A stretch of DNA of 25,770 bases from Circinella minor (Eukaryota; Mucoromycota; Mucoromycetes; Mucorales; Lichtheimiaceae), in NCBI GenBank assembly GCA_016758965.1, contig JAEPRB010000398.1:1-25770 (forward strand), in the 5' to 3' direction. A program made the translations under genes and the position numbers. The notes below the pieces were generated by a model. It saw nothing but the letters and a program-made list of their open reading frames with translations. It was not told where the DNA came from and ran no database searches. This document shows positions 9,479 to 20,916 of this stretch, piece by piece. How positions within the stretch are numbered: the first letter of the stretch is position 1; each line of letters starts with the position of its first letter.

Positions 9479-11456
9479 CCTCTTCACCTTTTTTTATTTT
9501 TATAAAACCTCAAAATCCCATTGAGTCCAGCGAAGTCCCCAGAATTTCAAACTCAAAGGGACGTCGGGAATAATAAGCCAATTATTTTATGCAAAAGTGA
9601 AAAATAAGTGCTTTATTTGCACTCCAAGTCCCCACTCAAAATATAGAAGTCCCTGCCTGCATAACACCAAAAAAAAAACTATTCTTCCTTTATTTTTTTC
9701 CTCATCGTTTTTTTTTCTTTACATATTGGTACCTTTGTGATGGGAGGAAACAATCAATCAATTAACAAATCAAACAGATACTTTTTCTAAGAACATGGAT
9801 AATGGAAAGAACATTCACACCTCAACAGTTAACAGCTTCGCATTCGGTTATATATTCGATTGAAAGTCAATAGGAAATGTTCGTACGAGCTAAACACACA
9901 AGAAGATTGTGCATGCAATGCTAAACACAGATTGTCAATATTAATATTAGAGAATGCACATGCAGCTTCCTCAAACAAAAGAATTAAGTGAACCAGATTA
10001 AGATGGATGTTTCACTTATCTTTTTTAAGCCAATGCTCGATGTATTTCGCACTTGATCGACGAACCTATCAATTATTCTTTTATGAACCCTTGGCGAAAT
10101 ATTTCTCTGCGTTATTTTAAGCGATAATCGATACATTGCATTGAAGAGAAAGCAGAAACAAGAACAACCATTCAATGATCCACCAACAGCTTCAAAGTTT
10201 AACAAAATGAGAGGTAATGGCTATGGATTGGTGAAAAAGTTTGGTGGGTAATTTGATAGGAACGATAACATTTCCTGGGAAAACACAGCAATCAGTAGTA
10301 TAATCAATGTAGATTTTGGGATATGGATGATAGTGGTATAACTTTTTTAATATAAGGGACTTAGAGTTTATGATGGAAGAGGGTACTTTGGTCATAATTG
10401 CTATAGATGTTAGGTTTAACTATAAGCAGGTTGAATAAAAAGAAAACAAATACTGATCTATCCTATGTTTCCTGACCATGGATTTTATAATTTCTCAAAG
10501 TTCTTATATATATATTATCATTTATATAAGCTAAAAAAAATGGATTATCGTTTCTAGGAGTAGTGTTGTTATAGCGCATGACCAATTATTATATACTTCA
10601 ATCGGGTTCAATCGGTCAGTTTGAGGAAGCGTGTTATAAAAAAATAGGTAGAATAAGAAAGGCTCGAAAATATATACGAATAAAAACGATTACTGTTTTC
10701 TGGTTGTCAGGAAACCCTTTATTTATATACGTCGAAATATCAGGGGCTAATTACGTCTAACTAATATTTATCTAATATCAATGATCAACATTTCTACATA
10801 GAATATCTATCCTAATATTTCTATATCCAACCATGCGCTCAACTATCCTTAGTATTCTGCGGATAAGCATATAGATCAACAACCTCATGGTTGAATATAT
10901 CGTCGTAATAGTCTTACACCATTATAAGTGTTACAATCGTGATTATCATTTTATCCATATATTTTCAATTTATAGTATCACTGTACAATTTAATATTTAA
11001 ATATGCACGAATATTCAAAGTAACAAATATACTAACCTGCTCTTATTACTTACTTGTAGGTAATGGCCAAACAATCAGCAAGAAAAGATACAATGTTTTA
11101 GGGGGAAACCAGCTTAGCTAAAAAAAAAAGTCAGAAAAACGACGACAGTAATTGACGAACATGAGGAAATTGAGGTTAAGAATAATCAAATGAGCTTATA
11201 AATTAGAGAAAACTGAAAAGAGAGGGGTGAAGAAATATGAAAGAAATAGAAATAAAAGAGAAGAGTGTATAGAATAATGAAAAAAAAATATAAAAGAGAA
11301 GGTGTATAGAATAATGGAAAGAAATATGACGCAAAAGTATCCTAAAATATTGTCAAGCAATGAAATGTGTTTGTGTGAGTAGAGAAAGACAGGTTTATAG
11401 CATATAGAGAGTAGGAAAGAAAAAAATGTAGCAAATTGTAAATAAAAGAATATTAG
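9479..11456. other. Left flank and non-coding part of the Crypton region
   Basis: The first 180 bp hold several AAGTCCC motifs (near 9535, 9626 and 9649) and one GGGAC. The rest is A/T rich. Open frames at 9984-10395 (minus) and 10578-10760 (plus) have no domain or splice context that I can support; the minus frame with KITQRNISPRVHKRIIDRF is the most protein-like. No RNA gene seen. Confidence 0.4.
11253..11318 (+). repeat. Two-copy tandem repeat, 38-bp spacing
   Basis: TAAAAGAGAA followed by GTGTATAGAATAATG appears at 11253 and again at 11291 with small changes. It lies in the 3' flank of the Crypton gene. Confidence 0.6.
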
Positions 11457-14292
11457 TTACGCATTAAAAAAAATGCTTGGATTTTCGGCAATCCAGTGTA
11501 AAGTTTCTCTTTGTCTACTTCGTTTTTCTTCTAATAATGCGACAGCTGCTTCATTAGTCAGTCTGTGTTGTGCAGCATAATTTTTAATGCCTTCAATAAT
11601 GATACGTCTGCGATTATAAAATCTACGTTCTTTTGTTTCTCGACGCCATTCAACATGGTACAAACGTTCTAATTCTTCAACAGAAGGACCGCCAGCCAAG
11701 CCATGGTACCATTCACGCCAAAGCATATCAAGTGTGACAGTGTTACGAGACATTTTGTAGGTTGGTACAGGCAATTGGTCTGGTGTTGGTGCTGGTGCTG
11801 GTGCTAGATTTTGTATGGGTGGTGGTGGTGGGAAAAAAGGGAGAGAGATGGATGTCGTTGTAAGCGATGGTTGTTGTGGTTGCTGTGGTTGTTGAGAAGG
11901 TTGTTGGGAAGGTTGCGGAGAAGGTTGAGAAGGTTGGGAAGATGTTTGTTCTTGAGTGGGTTGCTGTTGAGAAACATTGCCCAAGTTCAAGGTTACTTGC
12001 AAAGGAGCTTGCCCAGAAGTATAGCTAGCTACTTGCTGTGCTAATGTTGCAAGGCTGCTAATATGAGGAGCAAGCACTTGCAAGGGAGTAACAACAGACA
12101 ACAGGGATTGAAGAACCTGCATCTGTGCGGCTTGTTGGGCTTGTTAGGCTTGGGCTTAAGCGTCAAAACGGGATGCAATTTGTTGATTAATATTAGAAAG
12201 ATGTTGTGCAACCAATGGTACTGCTCTTTGTAGTTGCAGTTGCTCAGGTTCTTCAGTAATTTCCATAGCAGCATCAACAGATCTAACAAAAATATGTTAG
12301 AAAAAAGTTGAATCACATTTTTATAGAAGCAAGATAACTACCTTTCAAAATCCTTATACAGCTCACTTTGAAATAAAGGATGATTCCAAAGATAATGGTG
12401 AGGGTATCTCTTTTTCAAAAGAACCGAGTCCTGCAAAAAGACAACACGTAGCCTATCCAATAGCTTCAAAAACATATCGGTAGCACATGATACTTGCTCA
12501 ACATTACCTTCATCTAATTTCTGACGCCAATAATCAACGAATTTGAAGATTTTTTTGCAACGTTCTTTAGGTGGTTGAACATTGGCATGAGAGAGATAAA
12601 AGTATCCACGTTCCGTTGGAAAGCCTGCGAGGGTTCGAAGAAGTTCGTGAGGAAGGTTGGTGAGATAGGCAGTTGTCAACGAGCTTGTGTTCCAACGGCC
12701 TGCACGACGAATAGCGCCCTCGCTTGATCCTCCAATCTCTGCCATTCGAGCAGCGGCACCACGCATAGCATGAGTTTTGGCTTTTGAATGGAGACAAGCT
12801 CCCTCAAATGCCTTCGTGATTGCCTTAAGATGCTGACGGTATGACAACTCCTTTTGAGGATCCTCTGTTGTTCCTTTGATGAGCTTGTAAAAAAACCAAT
12901 CAGCGTTTTTATTGATGCTAGGAAATTGCTCTCCAGACATCTCATAACGGCTGAAAAAGTAACAAGCAAGCATCATCTGAGGGCAAATAGCCACGTTTTT
13001 GTTCCGCATACATCCAGCAACTTCAACGCGCCCAAACTTGTCAGTTTTTCTTTGCTTAAGGATTATTACCAAAGCATGGCATTGGCTTGGACCTTCATCC
13101 TCCAAATGAAGTGATTGCAAATCAGTAAACTCCATTTTTCGAATACTTTCGCCGCGAAGCAAACCGTAGTGCTGCAATAAAAATGATGTACCATCTCGAA
13201 GACCAAGTTCAGTTCAATTTGACCAAAACTGATCAACAATTTTCTCCATTTCAGCATGAGTGGTGTAGCCATCTGCAGCGGTAAATGCACCCTTAAAATA
13301 ATAAGTGAATTTGTTAGATTATCTATACATTACACATATACCAATAAGTTTCTTAATAAGTTGTCTTGAACATACTCTATCATCAAAGTTTGCGCGAGCA
13401 ATTTTCTTGTCTTCTCTACGCAACCAGTCAAGTAATGCTTTCACTAGTTTTCCACGAGGACTTGGACGGAAAGAATTGTCCGTCAAGCATTGTTCAGCCC
13501 AAAGATCAACAATTGGTGCAGCATATGCTTCAACAGTTGAGTATCTGACTCGTTTGCCAGTAACTCCAGAAGCGAGTCGAGCATATTCATCGAATTGTTG
13601 AGTAATGGGAGATTCGGTATTTATGCTGTTAATTGGGGGTGGTGAGGAATTGTTGGTGGTGAGAGTTATAGAACTTAAACCATCTCTCTCTTCGTCCATT
13701 TCGTCCATCATATCCATGACTTGATATGCGGCGTCGATTTGGGGAAGGTCATTGAGATCATCGTCGGCATCATCATTGTTGATATTAGTACCGCCATTAG
13801 ACCCATGTTCATTCGAATGATGCTGATTGGCATCATCCTCATAAGAATCTTCTGGTGTACTTCTTTTTTTTCCTCTCTTTCGGTGGGGACGGAAAGCAAC
13901 CTTATAGAAGATTTTTAATTAACAAAATTGCATTTATTTGTCTATACACACTAATGAACAACAAAACCAACCTCTGTTTTCAAGAAAAAGTGAAGCTTTC
14001 CATCATCAGGGATAGCATTGACATTTTTCTTGATACACCATCTTTTAAATTCTTGTTGGCGGTTCAAGTACTGGTTTATGGTGTTTTGAGGACGACTTTG
14101 CCGAGCTGCACTAAATGTCTCAAGGGCAGCGCGATCTCTAGCATCTCTATAAGCTGCGTCCTCATCATTTTCCATATCTGCTACAGCAGAATTATTAAGA
14201 GACAACTCATCCAGTCTAATATCTCTGTTTCTTTCCCGATTTTGTGCAGGAGTACCATTAATTTGTCTTTGACCGCTTCCAGAACCACCCAT
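11457..14292 (-). CDS. Crypton tyrosine recombinase with C-terminal GCR1_C DNA-binding domain, interrupted by three stop codons
   Basis: Mobile-element integrase of the tyrosine-recombinase type, expected to recombine DNA through a Tyr-linked intermediate. Exons: 14292-13972, 13900-13334, 13291-12342 and 12282-11457 (about 887 residues). Introns 1 and 3 are well supported (GTTGGT..ATAAG and GTAGTT..GTTAG). Intron 2 needs a GTAATG donor to keep phase and is less sure. Order: polar N-terminus with RPHRKRGKKR, acidic linker, SAM-like core-binding region (YSTVEAYAAPIVDLW), then the catalytic domain with R in LLRGESIRKM, HAMR (H-x-x-R), RRAGRW and Tyr in AYLTNLP. A long Gln/Pro-rich linker leads into a GCR1_C-like domain (LDMLWREWYHGLAGGPSVEE, later YNRRRIIIEGI). 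Stops in frame: TGA 13216-13214 and TAA 12158-12156 and 12146-12144, the last two inside an Ala-Gln repeat where CAA is the obvious ancestor. Catalytic residues are otherwise intact. Confidence 0.85.
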
Positions 14293-14441
14293 GATTATTT
14301 CAGTAAAGTAAATGTAAAAGTGTTTTTTTTAAAAAAAAAAAAGTGACAAAAATTAAAAAAGGCAGGTACACGGTTTTTGCAAATAAACTCACAGCATTAA
14401 TTTCGTCAGTCTAGTTTGCGGGTGATGAAAAATATTATTTC

Positions 14442-14467
14442 CAAGTCCCCGATACAGTGGGGACTTG
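14442..14467. repeat. Hairpin at the right Crypton boundary
   Basis: CAAGTCCCC (14442-14450) and GGGGACTTG (14459-14467) form a perfect 9-bp stem with an 8-nt loop. The right arm is also the outer inverted repeat shared with 9619-9636. Confidence 0.7.
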
Positions 14468-14538
14468 AGTGCGGGACTCTTTGCTTAACCAGATAATTAA
14501 TCTCTTTTTATTTTTATTTTTATATTGTGTGTTCTATT

Positions 14539-17500
14539 CTATATTTCTATTCTACGGGTCATTGGAATCACGACAATCTTAGATGTATTTGGGTTCCCTT
14601 ATGGTCCATATGCTACAATAGCTACTTGGGAAGAGATACAGTGAACAGGTAATATAGAGTGACGATCATCTATCATAAAACGATTACGCCACTCCTCAAG
14701 ACCTTCTTGCTCGAAACGTTGTCCCGCTTCAGTATGATACCAGCGAACATATGCGAAATAATGTTGTTTTGGCACCCGATCGACAACAAGGACATGGCGG
14801 AAATAATATTGGACTTGGCCTGTCCAAGCTACAACATCACCATGTTGAAGGAATAGAGCTTGTATATGCGATCCTCGAATTGACTTTGATAATGCTGACC
14901 AGTATTGCTGACCAAATATTTCGATCGATCGGAACTTTTCCACCTCATTATAACAACATATTCTTCCTGGCGTTTGCTGCAGAATACTATAGACTCCATC
15001 ATAATGTTGTTGGTAATGCTGTAACAATAATTCGTATGATTGTTCATTGAATCTTGTTTTTTGCCCTTCTGTCATTGATAATAATGTGTCTGCTGGTAGT
15101 GGTTCGCTCCCAATAACGTCGATAGTTGGATCTGAAGACAATTGATTGAAGATAAGTGGGTTGTATTGTGCTTGATTTTGTTGATAAGGTGTATGTGATT
15201 GACCAGCAATCTTTAATAAAACCTCTAGTTCTTGTGGGCGACCCGCCAAACAACTGCTTATTCTTGTACGAATAAAATCAAGAGCACCAGTTTTTTCAAT
15301 AAATCGTTTCATAAATGTCAATTCAAAGGAATCTTTTTGGTTTGTTTCTGCATCCTTCATGAAACCGTTGTACCTCTCAAAGCTGAACAACCAATATGTA
15401 TATATGGTGGAAAAATCCTCAATTGTTTTGCGTAAATGAAGATGAAGATGCATATTTGGTGTTATGCACTCTGGACCGTATAAAGAAGAACAACGCCCCA
15501 CGAATTCTTTCAACAATCGATCGGTATCATCAATCTCCTCGTATATGATAGACGTCTTGGAAAGGATACTGCAGGCATCAACAAATTTCATCCAATTATT
15601 CAAATGGGCGGGGGGAAGTTCATTTTTAAGTACAAATGGAGAATATACTAGGCACCATGCTTTCCAGTCAGTAGCTGTCATGAATCCAAACTTGCGTTCA
15701 ATTTTTCAATTCAAAGATGGGACGCCAGGTGGCAATATGATACCATCCGCCAATTCTTGCATGTCAGATCCATCAGCATTGGTGAGCAACCCATGCTCTC
15801 TCCATATACGCACCATTCGATCAGCAGTTCCAAGAAAAAGGTTATGTATGGGATCTATCAAAACGCTACACACGGGATCAAAATATAGGAGGCGGTGAAT
15901 TTGTGACCATCTTGTACCTGTTTCGCGTTCTATACATGTACGTGCTGCCTGGCTTCTTGCTTCCAACCATTGTGCTGCAGCTGATGCATTACTTTTACAA
16001 GTTTGTAATCTATGTTCGCGATCAATAACATTTCCCGAATAATTGAGGTTAGACGTTCCTGGAAAAACAACAAACTCTCTTGTACATTTGTGACATGCTC
16101 GGGTGCTATTGTGTGATGTGAATCCTCCTACTTTGCAAGCGACAGGGATGTTACATGCGATGTTCAGCAAGGCGGCACAGATAGCTGTACCATTGGGTTC
16201 TTGGAATGTTGGAATAGTTATACCATTGAACAAACGAAGTAGTGATTCCACAAGAGGTTCCAAATAGGAGTTGATTTCATAAGTACTTGGCTCTTTTGGT
16301 CCAGGCATAACACCAACAAGAATAACGTTTTCGATTTTGAAACGGTCAGAACGAGGTAAATTGTTACATATGAGATATATAGCGCCACATGAATAACCAC
16401 TATCAAATGGTGCGAACCAATCAATATTCAATGTAAGCATTAATGACCGTGGTGTTTCTATGAAAGGTAAACCAGTGCTGGAATCAAGGAGGTCATACCA
16501 CATCATACCATTATATACGTCATTGAAGAGCCCGGGCTCCATTGGACGACTTTTCCATGGTTCAATTTTTTCTTCAAAGTTATCTCGCATAAAAAGTCGC
16601 TTCAAACTGTCTTCCAAAGGATAATACGCATATTTCTTATATGGAGTTCCACGATTATTTGTTGATGTTGATTTTATTAACGGTGTATCACAAAGAGTAC
16701 CGTTCATACGTCTGCTTAGATTTGTACACCTTTCTGGACCGGGTAAAGGATAAATAGTATGGCAAGTTGGACATGCACTATACATTCGAAGATCCTCGGT
16801 CAGATAATCAAGGCCAATCCATTTTTTCATACCAGCGATCGAATGTGGAATACATTGACGAATTTCTTCACCAACAAAACCACCAATCAACACAGAAATG
16901 AAGCTAATGAGAGTGTTTGCTATACGTTCTGATATATGGTTGATTTGGAAAAGAACGAGGAATACAAAAATATAAATTAAAGGATTTGGAAGATGATCGA
17001 GTGGACTACCAGTAGGTATGTTGATTTCATGAGCTAAATATAATATATATAATGGTAATAATTAGTAACTTGGTTTTATAAATTTTTTTATTTCATCCAT
17101 TTTTCTTTATTTCATCCATTTTTTTTTTCATTCGATTCAATATACATACCTTCATTGTCAATAACAATCGTACCATCGAACTCGATATTAATTGCCGGAC
17201 GAATTTCTTCATCACTGTTAATATCATACTCTTCATCTTCACGTGGATCAAACTGCTCGGGCAAGAGACCATCCGCTATAAATATTTAAAATGGTATGCA
17301 TTATTATCATTTACTTAATTATTTTTTTTTCATGTATTTCCACAATATTTTATATTATTGATACCCACAACAAATGTCAACTTACCATCACTATATTCAC
17401 CTTCGTCATTATAATCTTCGTCATAGCCGTCATCATAATTGGGAAAATTATTATTACTGATGTCACCATAATAATTATTATCTATATACATTCCTGTATC

Positions 17501-17738
17501 ACCGTCTATGTTACACGCATGTGGTTAGTTTGTACAACTTCTCAATTTTTCAGCTATTAAATATATTATTCATACCATCACTTTCAACAGAGGGAGCACC
17601 TGTTATAGCTTCATTTATAACGGCAGCATTTTGATGTGCACGATACGTTCTTCTGCTAACAAGGAAACCTCTTCTGGGATTATGCTGTTGACACGATGGA
17701 CAAAAACAAAGATATGAACGAGTATCAATATTTGACAT
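14539..17738 (-). CDS. Tnp2-type transposase (CACTA/EnSpm superfamily), interrupted by TGA and TAA
   Basis: Four phase-1 exons: 17738-17576, 17505-17386, 17275-17150 and 17033-14539. Residues 1-54 carry a Cys/His pattern (FCPSCQQHNPRRGFLVSRRT, then H), an acidic linker follows, then a hydrophobic stretch (LIYIFVFLVLF). The DDE-type core shows LTLNIDWFAPF (first Asp), GVMPGPKEPSTYEINSYLEP, CHKC, VLIDPIHNLFLGTA (second Asp) and YWLFSFERYNGFM (candidate Glu). These are typical of Tnp2 transposases of fungi and plants. TGA at 15708-15706 splits the middle of an otherwise continuous frame. A TAA at 14601-14599 is followed by 19 further codons ending in a basic tail (VVIPMTRRIEI) and TAG at 14541-14539. 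That tail resembles the usual end of these proteins, so I extend the gene to it. Nonsense changes from CGA and CAA would explain both stops. No clear CACTA termini were found. Confidence 0.85.
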
Positions 17739-18208
17739 GGTGAGAATATAGTAAGTGAGAGTAGTAAGAGTGGATAGAAATAATATGAAAATGTTTTTTT
17801 TCTTTCTGTAGTCGCTCTCTTTTTATATTAACTTTTATCACATACTTTTTATTGCTATTGTTATTCATACAATTACTATATTTATTTTATCATCCATTAC
17901 TATTATACTGCTACTTTTTCTTGGCACGTCAATGACATGAATGTATAGTAAGTATCACTTTATTTTTATTTATGTTTAATAACAATACATTAATACAACT
18001 TTTCGATTAGTGCAGCTGTACGTCTTGGCGCCTTGGCAGTATAAATATGTAGTAAGTATTTACTTTACTATTATTATGAGTTTGATTACAAAACACGCCT
18101 CCTTGGCAACCCCTCTTAATAGGTAATTGCTAATATTAATTTATAAAAATATACACGAGGAAAAAAATGAATTATCATTAATGAATATTTTATTGTTATT
18201 TATTATTA
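17739..18208. other. Spacer between Tnp2 and coiled-coil gene with short repeated motif
   Basis: Non-coding. CTTGGC occurs several times (about 17919, 18021, 18030 and 18102), and GTAGTAAGTAT/ATAGTAAGTAT occurs at about 17945 and 18047. These may be subterminal binding repeats of the CACTA-like element, but the set is small. Confidence 0.35.
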
Positions 18209-18937
18209 TTATATTTCTTGGCTTCGTTCACGAAATAAATCTCTAGAATTGCACATGCTCAATTCGCGGTTGCAATTATCTAATTTTTCCTCCAACAACT
18301 TAATGATCGTTCGATGTTCGATCGTATATTCTTTGGCACATGCTTCCATCATGGCTTTATTAGCAGTTGTGTGCCAATCCTGCAACTGCTCTTCAAGCTC
18401 CTCCTTCTCCTCCATATACACCTTTCTTTTTGCTGCTGTTACAGCCTTTTCCATATCTTTTTTAAAACGAATCTCTTCGTTTTTGTCATCAATCTGACGT
18501 TGAAGATCATTGTAGATCATTTACTTAAGATTCTCTTGTGCAACACTAATTAAGCTCAGTTAGAATGCAGGTAAGTGCGTTATACTGTTATGATAAAAAC
18601 GATGGCTTACAGTTTTTCATCAATAAAAACGCTCAACTCGGCACAAAATTTTCCTTCCTGGTGCTCTTTCTTCAAACATTCTAAAACATCAACACAATAA
18701 TGTGACAACTCGTTTTGCGGCACAGCAGAAAGGACATCAAACAATGCTTTAATACTATTCAAAATATACTAGCACTCAATATAATGACAGGTAATAAAAT
18801 TATTTTATAATACAATAATGATTTAGAAGAACGTACAACATTGTTTCTCGACCGTATAATTGACCTAATAAGGTGTGCAAGGCCATTCCATCATTTTCAA
18901 TTGTTTGCTGTTTGGTACTCTTTTTATTAAAAGACAT
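18209..18937 (-). CDS. Coiled-coil protein upstream of Tnp2, possible CACTA accessory protein, one in-frame TAA
   Basis: Exons 18937-18837, 18754-18611 and 18545-18209 join in phase (introns GTACGT..GAATAG and GTAAGC..ATTAG) for about 193 residues. The N-terminal part is globular (TLLGQLYGRETM, then VPQNELSHYCVDVLECLKKE). The C-terminal 110 residues form a strong charged coiled coil (MEEKEELEEQLQDW; KLLEEKLDNCNREL). TAA at 18523-18521 falls between ENLK and MIYNDLQRQ inside the coiled coil, where Gln would fit. It lies 470 bp upstream of the Tnp2 start on the same strand, so it may be the second gene of the same element, as CACTA elements often carry a DNA-binding or accessory gene. No domain recognised. 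Confidence 0.6.
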
Positions 18938-19557
18938 TATGTTATTTAAAAAAATCAAAGTAAAGGTATCAAAAACGTTGAATAAAAAAAAGCTAATAAT
19001 CGTTTATTATTATCGCTCATAAACAATCATGTAAAAATATACCTTGTGATGCGATTTTCTTCTACAATTGATCCCCCCTTGTTCCAATAATACTTTTTTT
19101 ATGTACCCCCCCTTTAATACAGCTTAGACCCCTTAAAGCACGATCGTTTTTTCTTTCTTTCTACTAAACACTTTTGTGCATATTTTTTTTTACTATGCAT
19201 AAAAATACTTTTTTTATTACTCTTAACTTCTCCTATTTTTTATTCTTGGCTCAAATGGACCCCCTTATTACAAATAAAAAATTATATTTTGTTTCAAAGA
19301 CTATAACTAATACAGATTTACTTTCTGTTGACTTTTTTGCTTTTACCGATCTACTTTTTTTAAATCTGAAAGATTCCAATTTCATTCTTTACATTTTTTT
19401 TTCAACAACTTGGACTTTTAAAATAGTTTTTATAGTTGTAGTTACCAAAGCTACTTTTTAAAAATAAAATATACCCCCTAACATATCGTGCAGCAACTTG
19501 CATCCACTTAAGAAATTCTTATGGTTTTATTCCTTTTTGTTTATTTCATCATAAAAA
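18938..19557. other. AT-rich flank with repeated C-run motif
   Basis: No gene supported; the open frame 19174-19461 is Phe-rich low complexity. Short ACCCC(C)TTA-like runs occur at about 19073, 19104, 19131, 19258 and 19471, perhaps marking an unknown element end. Confidence 0.3.
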
Positions 19558-19651
19558 GTTGGGGATATGTTTCCCCCAACTTATACTCATACGAATCCGT
19601 TGCTTTTTTACCAACGGATTCATAACTGTTTGCGCAGTGTTGCATATCCCC
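19558..19651. repeat. Nested palindromic mini-repeat, copy 2 of the dispersed hairpin
   Basis: Outer ends GGGGATATG (19561-19569) and CATATCCCC (19643-19651) are perfect inverted repeats. Inside is a perfect 10-bp stem, GAATCCGTTG (19593-19602) and CAACGGATTC (19612-19621). At the left edge GTTGGGG (19558-19564) pairs with CCCCAAC (19574-19580). The central ~50 bp recur in inverted orientation at 5746-5795. Confidence 0.75.
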
Positions 19652-20010
19652 TTTTACATGAACTTATATGTTCTTCCTCATCTTAATTATATTCACTAAT
19701 GAATAAATAGTTTGCTAAGGTACATCCGTTCCAGCTATTGATTGTATCATGAAGAACATGTTTGCCAATAGCTAGGATAAATAGAAAAAAACAGGTAATA
19801 AAGGAATCATAAATGGTACAAAAAAAAGGAAATTAACATGAATAAATATTTTACTTTAATAATAGGCAACTTCTTTAAGCTTAAAGATTTGGAAGGTAGG
19901 TACTTGTTCTTTTTCATGTATAAATTGTATGATTTTATTGATTTCTCATGAATATTTCGTGCTTTTTTATAGTAATAGTTTCTATAGAAACATGTTATTT
20001 ATCTCTTCCC
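19652..20010. other. AT-rich intergenic DNA, nothing recognised
   Basis: Stops in all frames and no repeat or RNA structure that I can support. Confidence 0.45.
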
Positions 20011-20170
20011 TAAGTTATTCTGTAAGTATATTATTTATAGCATAACCAATCTTTTTTTTTCAATATTATTCTGTAAACATGGTTTTTATGATATAACTAA
20101 TCTTCTTTTCAATCTTATTCAGTATATATTATTTAAAGCATAACTAATTCTTCTTCCATATTATTGCGTG
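20011..20170 (+). repeat. Degenerate ~49-bp tandem repeat (about three units)
   Basis: TTATTC-type starts occur at 20015, 20066, 20115 and 20161. Each is followed by TGTAAG/TGTAAAC/AGTATAT, a TTATTTAAAGC-like stretch and ATAAC(C/T)AAT(C/T)CTT. Confidence 0.55.
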
Positions 20171-20832
20171 AACATTTTCATATACTCACATTCTTTTGTT
20201 TTCTATAGGATGGTATGGGTTCGTGTCAATTTTTTTTACTATGATTCATTTCGTGTTATTTATTTACATCATATTTTTGTAGTTATATTTATTCAAAGGT
20301 ATTTTAAATAGATCATGTTTAGTTCGTTATATAGTAAACAAAAAAGACTCGTAATATTGTAAATTTAGATAAATAGTTTAGTTTTACAATAGAAATTATA
20401 TATGTATTTTAGTATAGTAGATAAAAAATAAATAAATAAATAAAAGATACTTCTTTATGTATATAAAAGGAAATGAAAAGCAGATGATTTGATCAATTTA
20501 AAAGAATAATAAGCCAATGCTGAAGGCTGTGTATACTATGAGTAAAAAAAACGACCAATATAACATTTTGATTGAAAAGTGTAACATAGAACACTAGCCA
20601 ATAAAGAAGAAGACTAAAGTCGTTGTGAACCTATCATCATTGTCTTCTAATTCTCAAAATCATAGATTGAGCGTGCTCAAACTGCTAAAAATAAAAGATT
20701 GATCAAGTTTGAGCTGGTTAAAAAAACATTTTATGTTCAGTGTATTGGCTACGGTATTGATCCGCCAAAAATATTACGACATTATGCCCAGGGGACAAAA
20801 AGCATTTTATCAAAGTTATACTAAGATATAAT
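20171..20832. other. AT-rich intergenic DNA downstream of the tRNA gene
   Basis: No coding exon seen. It contains a short AAAT microsatellite near 20425-20443, and a run of five A at 20797-20801 that would be a T5 Pol III stop signal on the minus strand, 31 nt after the tRNA. Confidence 0.4.
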
Positions 20833-20905
20833 GCTCACTACAGGGGTCGAACCTGTGGCCTTGGCGTTATTAGCACCACGCTCTAACCAACTGAGCTAAG
20901 CGAGC
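20833..20905 (-). tRNA. tRNA-Ile (anticodon AAU)
   Basis: The 73-nt minus-strand sequence folds as a full cloverleaf: acceptor GCTCGCT/AGTGAGC (one G-U), D-stem GCTC/GAGC with loop AGTTGGTTA, anticodon stem TGGTG/CGCCA around CTAATAA (anticodon AAT at positions 34-36), a 5-nt variable loop, and T-stem ACAGG/CCTGT with loop TTCGACC. There is no intron. The A-box (TTAGCTCAGTTGG) and B-box (GGTTCGACCCC) match Pol III internal promoters. The sequence is very close to the eukaryotic tRNA-Ile(AAU) pattern. CCA is not encoded, as expected. Confidence 0.97.
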
Positions 20906-20916
20906 ACTTTATAATT

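Larger units (their letters stand above)
9619..14472. mobile_element. Probable Crypton element bounds (short inverted repeat around the recombinase gene)
   Basis: The sequence at 9619-9636 (GCACTCCAAGTCCCCACT) is the reverse complement of 14456-14472, with one extra base on the left. These repeats enclose the tyrosine-recombinase gene 11457-14292. Further AAGTCCC/GGGACT copies cluster at both ends. Cryptons normally lack terminal inverted repeats, so these may be recombinase-binding sites rather than cleavage ends, or could belong to the neighbouring element. Confidence 0.42.

Noticed and set aside
9984..10395. Two minus-strand open frames as a gene
   Set aside because: No phase-consistent splice joins them and no domain is visible; kept only as a remark in the region entry.
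11811..12044. Plus-strand Arg/Leu/Trp-rich frame
   Set aside because: Antisense shadow of the Gln/Pro-rich linker of the Crypton protein.
19174..19461. 95-codon protein gene
   Set aside because: Low-complexity Phe/Thr-rich translation in T-rich sequence with no supporting features.
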